This document shows positions 16,506-22,822 of a DNA stretch of 64,000 nt, piece after piece. The translations under genes and the position numbers were made by a program. Origin of the DNA: Oceanospirillaceae bacterium (GTDB lineage Bacteria; Pseudomonadota; Gammaproteobacteria; Pseudomonadales; Litoribrevibacteraceae); contig JADFAD010000003.1 in NCBI GenBank assembly GCA_015665455.1, positions 1 to 64,000 of the forward strand, written 5' to 3'. Position 1 is the first letter of the stretch; each line of letters starts with the position of its first letter. The notes beneath the pieces are model-generated. The model did no database searches. It saw only the letters and a list, made by a program, of their open reading frames with translations, and had not been told where the DNA came from.

Positions 16506-18851
16506 TTAGTTCAAGCCTATGTTCTTTTTTATATCTATTAATTTACGTTCAGTATCATCAATCACTATTTTAATTGTTGCTAATGGGACATTAAAAAATT
16601 TGTGTTGGTCAAAATTATTAATGTCGGAAATGAATTCATTTAACAGAACTTTAAGTTTGAGAAGCTCTTCGTAGAGCTTTTGGCTGCCAAAGTTCAAGGC
16701 TGCACTGGTTGCAGCAGACACAACTTTCTTACACACATCGAATTCACCCTGAGAGATTAAAAGGCTCAGATCATGATGTGTTTCTTTCATTTCCCTTGTG
16801 TACATGTTGATCAGTTCTCGGAAAACGTCTTCGCCGGTGTCTTCAAATAAGCTCTCTAAGGTATTTAAGTTAATGCAATCGTTTGCCTTAAGGTCGGGCT
16901 CTTTCACTTCCGATATGATGTGTTGAGCATCTGACGTTGAATAGTCCTTAGTAATTGCTTTGGGATGGGCTATCGGTGAATAGAGTGATTGATCGATGAG
17001 CCTTGCAAACTGCTCTTGATTGATGGGCTGCGTAATATGGTGCTCTATTCCTGCTTGCTGCATTGATATGGCAAGCCCGCCCGATTGGTTCTTTAGGATT
17101 GCGATTACTTGAACGGACGCGTTAAATTCGCAACTCTTTTTAATGTGGGCAACGGTCTCTGCTCCATCCATTCGCTCCATTTCCATTTCGATCACGATCA
17201 AATCGTATTTCTGCTTGGCGCAGGCGATAACGGAGTCGATCCCGTTACAAGCAAAATCTATCTGACAGTCCCTTTTCGAAAGCGTTTCAAGGATAGGTTG
17301 AATGTTCCTAATGCCATTACCAACGGTTAGCACGTTAAACGTACTCGGTGTGTTAACTATTTTCCGCTGTTCGTGACTGAGTACATAGGGATAAGGGATC
17401 GCTTCATCAATCATTGTTGCTATGAGGTTACCTAAGTTACCTACGTTGTAGATCTCTGGGAAGAGTTGAGAGGCTGTATCATAGCTTCGAGTATCAGATT
17501 CAGACTTAATGGCAATCGAATGCTTTAACGCCAGTTCAGCAAGAATTAAATTATAAAGCTCTGTTGAGTACATTTCGTTAGCGAGAACGATGACTAAATC
17601 ACTGGCTTTATTCTCTTTGATTTCTTCAATGGTCCATATTTCTTCAACCGACGCTCCCCAGGATATTAATTGACGTCTGATTGCACTGTTACGGGAAGGG
17701 TCTGAAATGAGCGTAATGGACTTTCCCTTAAGAAAGTAGCGGTTGTGGGTTAAATGTAAGTCATGAACTTCCGGTAATTCCATGGAGAGTTCAAAGAAAG
17801 CCCGTCCATTATCGAGTACTTTAAAGAAGCCTGATACATCAAGGAGCTGTGACAGTATTTTTACATTGGACGAATGAACACAGAAATCAGCATTGCCTGC
17901 ATTTCGAGTCATTGCTGTTATAAGTTCTTTGGTTGCCATTAACGTATCTTTGGGCGCAATGTAATCGAGACTGATGGTGAGCTTTTTATCGTTCTCATTT
18001 GATGACCCTTCAACTGAATCACTGGGTGATACGGATAAGTTAACTTCGCCCACTGGCTGTGAGCCGCTAACAAAAGACAGTAAGCTGATGAGCAGTTGCT
18101 CTAACCTTTTTGAATCGCCAAATAGCAGTTCAGGAGTAAGAGGGTTTACATAGAAATTAAGCGATGCGCCTAATTGTTGTAAATCTCTGTGATTATTTAT
18201 TGATACCTGCTCAATTAAATCAAAGATATTAAAAGGGCTCGGGTTTATCTTAATGCTGTTTGTGCTCAGTTTGAAGGTATCAACAATCTCATTCGAGGTG
18301 TTGTCTATATCTTCTAGACGATCACTCATTTCAAGAAGCAGCGACTTTTGGTTTTCAGTAGTACCGCTCTCAAAAAGTTGGCTGATAAGGTCTGAAATAC
18401 CATCGATGGGTTTTTTTATTTCATTGGATAGTAGGCCAAGGTGCTTTTCGAGTTCTTCATTATTAACTTTTTGAACGGGCCGGTCGTACGTTCGTAAGTC
18501 TGAGAAGATGGAAAGCTCAAGTCTAGATAAGTTAGTTAACTCTCCATCTATAAGAACTTGCACGACACTTGTTTCAACGAAAGCAGGGAAGCGTTGGCCG
18601 TTACGCCTTTCGAAGATGACTGGCGCATCATCTTCTTTTTTTGTTCGGCATACATCAGAAATTCGTAAAGACTTAGGCTTTATATTGGCTAAATATATTT
18701 GTTGAAGCTCTTCATGCTCATAACCAAGTTCTTGAGTCATTTTATGACTGCCACCAACAATCTCGCCATTAAACTTATGAAATAAGATCAGTTGATCCAG
18801 CACTTCATTGTCTAAAAGTAAGTTTTCTAGCGTGAGAATTGACTTGTCCAA
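16506..18851 (-). CDS. Hybrid-kinase-like protein (PAS, HisKA, receivers, Hpt) lacking all phospho-acceptor residues
   Basis: Predicted cytoplasmic protein of 781 residues. Order: PAS-like domain (about 15-115), dimerisation helices resembling HisKA (about 130-200), degenerate ATPase region (about 205-360), receiver-like region (about 375-480), second receiver (about 505-622) and Hpt-like domain (about 665-745). The HisKA motif reads LSNEIKKP, so the His is Asn143. N and G boxes of the ATPase are not recognisable. The receiver reads YDLIVIEMEMERMDG, with Glu555 for Asp, Gly-Asn for the acidic pair and Gln608 for the Lys. In Hpt, VVSAATSAALNFG replaces the usual AHTLKGSAANLG, giving Ser712 for His. 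The start is TTG at 18851, with AGGA about 8 nt upstream; the next Met is residue 38, inside PAS. Probably a signalling scaffold rather than an enzyme (inference). Confidence 0.82.
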   Translation of the reverse strand: MDKSILTLENLLLDNEVLDQLILFHKFNGEIVGGSHKMTQELGYEHEELQQIYLANIKPKSLRISDVCRTKKEDDAPVIFERRNGQRFPAFVETSVVQVLIDGELTNLSRLELSIFSDLRTYDRPVQKVNNEELEKHLGLLSNEIKKPIDGISDLISQLFESGTTENQKSLLLEMSDRLEDIDNTSNEIVDTFKLSTNSIKINPSPFNIFDLIEQVSINNHRDLQQLGASLNFYVNPLTPELLFGDSKRLEQLLISLLSFVSGSQPVGEVNLSVSPSDSVEGSSNENDKKLTISLDYIAPKDTLMATKELITAMTRNAGNADFCVHSSNVKILSQLLDVSGFFKVLDNGRAFFELSMELPEVHDLHLTHNRYFLKGKSITLISDPSRNSAIRRQLISWGASVEEIWTIEEIKENKASDLVIVLANEMYSTELYNLILAELALKHSIAIKSESDTRSYDTASQLFPEIYNVGNLGNLIATMIDEAIPYPYVLSHEQRKIVNTPSTFNVLTVGNGIRNIQPILETLSKRDCQIDFACNGIDSVIACAKQKYDLIVIEMEMERMDGAETVAHIKKSCEFNASVQVIAILKNQSGGLAISMQQAGIEHHITQPINQEQFARLIDQSLYSPIAHPKAITKDYSTSDAQHIISEVKEPDLKANDCINLNTLESLFEDTGEDVFRELINMYTREMKETHHDLSLLISQGEFDVCKKVVSAATSAALNFGSQKLYEELLKLKVLLNEFISDINNFDQHKFFNVPLATIKIVIDDTERKLIDIKKNIGLN

Positions 18852-18911
18852 AAGAATTCCTAATAAAAATCTGGTGTTAAGCGCTAAATCTTGAAAGGAG
18901 GTTTAGCTGTG

Positions 18912-18969
18912 GTTGCAATATGCAACTTTTGAGTTGCGAGTTGCCATTGTTGTGGTTGCATTATGCAAT
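18912..18969. promoter_or_regulatory. Paired palindromic activator sites, copy 1
   Basis: GTTGCA-ATA-TGCAAC at 18912-18926 is a perfect dyad. TTGCA-TTA-TGCAA within 18955-18969 is a second copy. Centres are 43 bp apart, about four helical turns. The pair lies about 185 bp upstream of the sigma-54 promoter of pilin gene 1 and 60-120 bp upstream of the divergent kinase-like gene. It has the position and form of an enhancer for a sigma-54 activator, and the adjacent LuxO-like protein is the obvious candidate binder. The 18852-19210 spacer has no convincing gene. Confidence 0.75.
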
Positions 18970-19142
18970 TGCTGGTTTGTAACTATTGTAGTCCTTTGTA
19001 AATAGTTTGTAACACTGACATAAATACGAAAATAATATCACCTTTATTTCCTTATTTTTAGCTTGCAATAACAGAAAAATAGAGGCCTGTATGAAGATTG
19101 TCGCGTTTTTACATGTTGTTACGCCCAGTAACTTCGATAAGT

Positions 19143-19158
19143 TGGCACATGAGCTGCA
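19143..19158 (+). promoter_or_regulatory. Sigma-54 (-24/-12) promoter of pilin gene 1
   Basis: TTGGCACATGAGCTGCA has GG at 19144-19145 and GC at 19156-19157, exactly the 12-bp register required for RpoN. It matches the TTGGCAC-N5-TTGCA consensus at all but one core position. The predicted start of transcription is near 19169, giving a leader of about 42 nt before ATG 19211. Confidence 0.82.
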
Positions 19159-19210
19159 TTACCATTGGCAAGAAGGAAACAAAAACAACTAATTTTTTAA
19201 AGGTAATTCT

Positions 19211-19660
19211 ATGAGACTTTCTACACGCATCGCTTCTACACTTGCTTTGACTGCTGTTGCTTCATCTGCTGTTGTTGCAGACACTTTTCAGGCTGCAGTG
19301 ACGGTATTAGACACGCTAGCAATTGCAGAAAATACGGCCGTTGATTTCGGTACAGTTACGAGCACTGATGGCACTTGTATCATGGCTACGGGTGGTGCTT
19401 TATCAGGGACTAATGGTTGTACAGGAACAGCAACACCGGGTGCGTTCACAATTACTGGTTCAGATGTGACGGTTGATTTAACGGTTACCGCTGGTGCTGC
19501 GGTTGATGGTGTAACGTTTGCGCCTGCGATTGATGGCAGTGCTTCACCTACGTTATCTGGTGGTACAACCTCGGTTGCTGTCATTGGCCAGCTAACGCTA
19601 GCTTCTGCAACGGCAGGTGCTAAATCAATCGATTTTGATTTGACTGCGAACTATCAATAA
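19211..19660 (+). CDS. DUF4402 pilin-like major subunit 1
   Basis: Exported subunit of 149 residues. Residues 1-23 form a Sec signal peptide cleaved before DTFQAAV. The mature domain shows the DUF4402 pattern: an opening beta strand, then VDFGTVTSTDGTC, two cysteines (in GTCIMATGG and NGCTG) that could form a disulfide, a Gly/Thr/Ser-rich core, VAVIGQLTLASATAG, and the terminal DFDLTANYQ. Such domains occur as subunits of alternative chaperone-usher fibres. The gene has its own sigma-54 promoter and terminator, consistent with strong single-gene expression. AAAGGT precedes the ATG. The mature protein differs from subunit 2 by one residue, although many codons differ. Confidence 0.85.
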   Translation: MRLSTRIASTLALTAVASSAVVADTFQAAVTVLDTLAIAENTAVDFGTVTSTDGTCIMATGGALSGTNGCTGTATPGAFTITGSDVTVDLTVTAGAAVDGVTFAPAIDGSASPTLSGGTTSVAVIGQLTLASATAGAKSIDFDLTANYQ

Positions 19661-19792
19661 AACTGCAGTCGATTTGAACCTATTCGTAATGCCTGCAGTC
19701 ATGAAGCGCTTTTATTTAGCGGATGTCTCATAAGGTAGGGTGCGATAAAAAATAAACAATCCTGGTTTTTACTGGGTGTATGAATACTATTT

Positions 19793-19827
19793 AAACCAGC
19801 GGGGCAAAATGCCTTGCTGGTTTTTTT
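19793..19827 (+). terminator. Intrinsic terminator after pilin gene 1
   Basis: AAACCAGC (19793-19800) pairs with GCTGGTTT (19816-19823), and an inner GGCA-AAA-TGCC extends the hairpin. A run of seven T follows. It isolates pilin gene 1 from the downstream cluster. Confidence 0.88.
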
Positions 19828-19870
19828 GTTTTAGGGGGATGAGTCTTTCTAACGGACTTTATTATAAGCC

Positions 19871-19942
19871 CTGTCTGTTCTGTCTGTTCTGTCTGTTCTG
19901 TCTGTTCTGTCTGTTCTGTCTGTTCTGTCTGTTCTGTCTGTT
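19871..19942. repeat. Eight perfect tandem copies of a 9-bp unit
   Basis: CTGTCTGTT is repeated exactly eight times (72 bp) in the spacer between the two pilin genes, after the terminator. Perfect identity suggests recent slippage and copy-number variation between strains. The long spacer 19661-20417 otherwise holds the terminator, the second palindrome pair and the second sigma-54 promoter. Confidence 0.95.
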
Positions 19943-20105
19943 CTGCTTTATCTATGCTTAATTGTCCTCAGGCGCATCAGTGGTTTCTTCCTGATTTAAA
20001 TATGATCTTTGTCTTATTCTTTGCCCTGCCTAAATCAATTTTAGTGATCTTGGTGTTGGCTTCTTAAAAGTCAGGCATTTGTGGTTCTAGTTATTTGTAT
20101 TTCGA

Positions 20106-20164
20106 GTTGCATTATGCAACTGAAACAGGCGCATATTGCTTTTGTGTTAGTTGCATAATGCAAT
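20106..20164. promoter_or_regulatory. Paired palindromic activator sites, copy 2
   Basis: GTTGCA-TTA-TGCAAC at 20106-20120 is a perfect dyad, and GTTGCA-TAA-TGCAAT at 20150-20164 a second copy. Centres are 44 bp apart, nearly the spacing of the pair before pilin gene 1. The pair is about 195 bp upstream of the second sigma-54 promoter. The same half-site, same 3-bp spacer and same pairing before both pilin genes support a shared activator. Confidence 0.78.
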
Positions 20165-20348
20165 TTTAGTTTTGTTTCTAAGGTTAATTATTGTAATTCA
20201 ATGTAGTTATTTGATTTATTTCCTTTTTATTTCAATTTTTGGAAATATTTCATATTCCATGAACACCCCATAAATTGGGTTGTTTAGGTAGATAAAGTTA
20301 AAATATTAAGGTTTTTACAATATGTTACATTGGTTTGTTAATCAAAGT

Positions 20349-20364
20349 TGGCATGCAGACTGCA
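20349..20364 (+). promoter_or_regulatory. Sigma-54 (-24/-12) promoter of pilin gene 2 and the assembly operon
   Basis: TTGGCATGCAGACTGCA has GG at 20350-20351 and GC at 20362-20363, the correct 12-bp register. The predicted transcription start is near 20375, leaving about 43 nt before ATG 20418. Leader length and promoter layout copy those of pilin gene 1. Confidence 0.82.
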
Positions 20365-20417
20365 ATTACAAAAGTAACTTTTAAAACAAAATTGAAATGA
20401 ATAACAAAGGTGACTTT

Positions 20418-20867
20418 ATGAAACTTTCTACTCGCATTGCTTCTACTCTAGCTCTAACTGCTGTTGCTTCTTCTGCTGCTGTTGCGGATACATTTCAGGC
20501 GGCTGTAACGGTATTAGATACATTAGCTATTGCAGAAAATACGGCGGTTGATTTTGGTACGGTAACGAGTACTGATGGTACGTGTATTATGGCTACAGGC
20601 GGCGCTTTATCGGGCACTAACGGTTGTACAGGAACGGCGACACCAGGTGCTTTCACTATCACTGGTTCTGATGTAACTGTGGATTTAACGGTAACGGCTG
20701 GGGCTGCTGTAGACGGTGTGACGTTTGCGCCTGCAATTGATGGCAGTTCTTCACCTACGTTATCTGGTGGTACAACTTCCGTTGCTGTTATTGGTCAATT
20801 AACTCTGGCTTCAGCAACGGCTGGTGCTAAATCAATCGATTTTGACTTAACGGCGAACTACCAGTAA
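20418..20867 (+). CDS. DUF4402 pilin-like major subunit 2
   Basis: Exported subunit of 149 residues with the same signal peptide, cysteine pair and C-terminal DFDLTANYQ as subunit 1. Only three residues differ: Lys2 for Arg, Ala21 for Val (both in the signal peptide) and Ser for Ala near residue 111. In contrast, roughly 60 codons carry synonymous changes. An upstream in-frame ATG exists at 20397, but ATG 20418 is preceded by AAAGGTGA and matches the start of subunit 1. A strong hairpin after the stop would make this the most abundant product of a longer transcript running into the minor subunits, chaperone and usher. Confidence 0.86.
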   Translation: MKLSTRIASTLALTAVASSAAVADTFQAAVTVLDTLAIAENTAVDFGTVTSTDGTCIMATGGALSGTNGCTGTATPGAFTITGSDVTVDLTVTAGAAVDGVTFAPAIDGSSSPTLSGGTTSVAVIGQLTLASATAGAKSIDFDLTANYQ

Positions 20868-20892
20868 TAGTTACGACGTTATTGATGATGTC

Positions 20893-20918
20893 AAAGCCAC
20901 TCATGTGAGTGGCTTTTT
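20893..20918 (+). terminator. Hairpin terminator/attenuator after pilin gene 2
   Basis: AAAGCCACTCA (20893-20903) and TGAGTGGCTTT (20906-20916) form a perfect 11-bp inverted repeat with T residues after. No promoter is obvious between it and the next gene 60 bp on. Partial read-through could set the ratio of major subunit to minor subunits and assembly proteins. Confidence 0.8.
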
Positions 20919-20979
20919 AAATGAATAAAAATAATAAGCACTGTTTGATATTTTTCCGCTGCATAAAATAGTTACTACT

Positions 20980-21411
20980 ATGAAACGTTCTCAGCTATTA
21001 ATAAAAGCACTTTTTACCTTTTTGGTTGCAGTGCCGTTGCCATCCGTAGCTGAGTTAAGATTGGATGTCATTGATAGCATGGATTTTGGCACGTTATCCA
21101 TCGAGAATGGTACGTGTACATTAAAGAACAATGGTTCATTGGTCGCTACTAACGGGCAAACTTGCCTTGGCTCAGGATCAATAGCAAAGTTTACGGCAGT
21201 AGGAGAACCTAATTCAGGGATAGTAATCTCCGCATTTCAAAGTGCAGAAAGCCATGGGATTACATTGGTTCCAGAGTTGATTACGTCGAGTTCAAAGACA
21301 TTAAACGGTAAAGGAATAGCAACAATCAAAGTTGCGGGCTCATTAGTTTTTAATCAAGCCAGTTCAGGATCATTACTTCTGAACTACACTTTGAGTATTA
21401 ATTATGAATAG
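20980..21411 (+). CDS. DUF4402-like minor pilin subunit A
   Basis: Exported protein of 143 residues with a signal peptide (about 1-24, ending PSVA-E). The DUF4402 pattern is recognisable but diverged: IDSMDFGTLSIENGTC, a second Cys in GQTCLGSG, then TIKVAGSLVFNQASSGSLLLNYTLSINYE. The family's closing N-Y-acidic/Gln strand is conserved. The subunit lacks the initial TFQAAVTV strand of the major pilins, so its donor strand or position in the fibre may differ. It could be a tip, base or terminator subunit (inference). It lies 11 bp upstream of minor subunit B, so both share a transcript. Confidence 0.75.
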   Translation: MKRSQLLIKALFTFLVAVPLPSVAELRLDVIDSMDFGTLSIENGTCTLKNNGSLVATNGQTCLGSGSIAKFTAVGEPNSGIVISAFQSAESHGITLVPELITSSSKTLNGKGIATIKVAGSLVFNQASSGSLLLNYTLSINYE

Positions 21412-21422
21412 AGTCTTAAAGT

Positions 21423-21908
21423 ATGGTCGGAAGTTCCGTTCCTCAATACTGGAATGCAGCGGCTGGTGCATCGTTGTTTTCACTTATTATTTATTCCTCT
21501 TTTTCGTTTGCAGCCTCACTGACCTCTTTTGCACAGGTTCAAGTAGTTGACGAATTATCGATGGAGGAATCGGTGTCTATTGATTTTGGTGTTTTGGAAA
21601 ATAAAGATGGCACATGTTCAATGGACTCGAGTGGAAATTTAGCCGGAGTTGGCGGACAGACTTGCTCAGGTATAAGTACGCCGGGTGAGTTTAAGATATC
21701 CGGTACGGAAGATCAGACCATTCAGGTTGCTGTAACCTCTGGTACCGCTGTGGATGGCGTTAATTTTGTCCCTGCGATATCAGGTGGGGATATTTATAGT
21801 TTAACCTCGGGCGAAACTACTATTAAAGTCATTGGTGAGCTAGTATTAGATTCGGCTACTTTGGGCCATAAATCAATTACTTATACATTAACTGCAAATT
21901 ATCAATAA
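21423..21908 (+). CDS. DUF4402 minor pilin subunit B
   Basis: Exported protein of 161 residues with a longer signal region (about 1-30, ending SFSFA-A). The mature domain follows the DUF4402 plan closely: FAQVQVVDELSMEE, SIDFGVLENKDGTC, a second Cys in GGQTCSGIS, TPGEFKISG, AVDGVNFVPAISGG, TIKVIGELVLDSATLGHKS and YTLTANYQ. It is clearly homologous to the major pilins throughout, at moderate identity. The chaperone gene starts 13 bp after its stop codon, so it belongs to the assembly operon. Its role in the fibre is not evident from sequence. Confidence 0.8.
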   Translation: MVGSSVPQYWNAAAGASLFSLIIYSSFSFAASLTSFAQVQVVDELSMEESVSIDFGVLENKDGTCSMDSSGNLAGVGGQTCSGISTPGEFKISGTEDQTIQVAVTSGTAVDGVNFVPAISGGDIYSLTSGETTIKVIGELVLDSATLGHKSITYTLTANYQ

Positions 21909-21921
21909 TTAAGGTTTTTAA

Positions 21922-22764
21922 ATGCGTCCCCGTTTCTTGATAGATAAGAATAATAACTTTGTTAGGTCTGCGTTTTGTTCTCTGATGTTTCTTTCATTAA
22001 ATGACTCTGTTAATGCAGCCCAAATGTTGCAGATTCTTCCGCCTAGGATAGTGATAGAGGAAGGGCGTAGTGCTTCTCTCACCTTGGTAAATAGAAATAA
22101 CGAAAGTGGTGAGTATCGATTATCAACACGTAACATTCGCACGGGTGAAGATGGTCGTTTTGAAATCATTACTGAAGCCAATGAAGACGAATTGTTTGCT
22201 GATAAAATGCTTCGATATTCACCGCGCAGAGTGACTGTTGATGGCCAAAGTAAACAAGATGTGCGCGTGGTCGTTAGAAAACCTAAGGATCTTAAAGAGG
22301 GTGAATATCGAAGTCATTTAGTTTTTCGAAGTATACCTAAGCCTCTGGATCAAACGTCTGAAGGTGCTAATTCCATTTCGATGCAGTTCAATCCAACGTT
22401 AGAAATTACGATCCCTGTTATTGTTAGACATGGTGACTTAACTGCTGAAATCAATTTAACAGATCAGAAGTTAACGGTTGATGAAGAAGGGCAACAGCAT
22501 CTAGAGTTCACAATCAATCGAGAGGGAACCCGTTCTATTTACGGTGAGATATCGGCTTGGTGGACGCCTATCGAAGGGCAAAAAGAAGTTCGAATCGGTA
22601 TGGCGAAAGGCATCTCTGTTTATTACCCTAATTCATTACGGTATTTTTCATTACCTGTTTCAGCTGATCAACCCATTTCGAAGGGCCGCATTCGGGTGGA
22701 GTACAAAGAAGACCCTACCTATGGTGGTGATAAAACAACGGAAACTACGTTTTTGTTACCATAA
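21922..22764 (+). CDS. PapD-like periplasmic pilus chaperone (alternative chaperone-usher type)
   Basis: Exported two-domain immunoglobulin-fold chaperone of 280 residues. A signal region covers about residues 1-33 (ending VNAA). The first domain has MLQILPPRIVIEEGRSASLTLVNRN, the usual opening edge strand, and later MLRYSPRRVTVDGQSKQDVRV, which corresponds to the P-R motif of pilus chaperones. FNPTLEITIPVIVRHG marks the domain junction. It should cap DUF4402 subunits in the periplasm and deliver them to the usher. It is longer than FimC-type chaperones. It sits between subunit B (13 bp) and the usher (58 bp). Confidence 0.82.
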   Translation: MRPRFLIDKNNNFVRSAFCSLMFLSLNDSVNAAQMLQILPPRIVIEEGRSASLTLVNRNNESGEYRLSTRNIRTGEDGRFEIITEANEDELFADKMLRYSPRRVTVDGQSKQDVRVVVRKPKDLKEGEYRSHLVFRSIPKPLDQTSEGANSISMQFNPTLEITIPVIVRHGDLTAEINLTDQKLTVDEEGQQHLEFTINREGTRSIYGEISAWWTPIEGQKEVRIGMAKGISVYYPNSLRYFSLPVSADQPISKGRIRVEYKEDPTYGGDKTTETTFLLP

Positions 22765-22822
22765 ACACCTCAAATGTATTTCATAGATATTCCCTCACAA
22801 CTAGAAATGACAGTGTAGTCTT

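Noticed and set aside
18891-18933. AAGGAGG followed by GTG on the plus strand
   Set aside because: The frame ends after eight codons and covers the first palindrome.
19091-19192. 33-codon frame upstream of pilin 1
   Set aside because: It spans the sigma-54 promoter and has no good ribosome-binding site; the promoter explains the sequence better.
19871-19942. CRISPR-like array
   Set aside because: Units of 9 bp are contiguous with no spacers, so it is a simple tandem repeat.
19776-19961. 61-codon frame coding repeated Leu-Phe-Cys over the 9-bp repeat
   Set aside because: The frame is only the translation of a microsatellite in a spacer, overlaps the pilin 1 terminator and has no ribosome-binding site.
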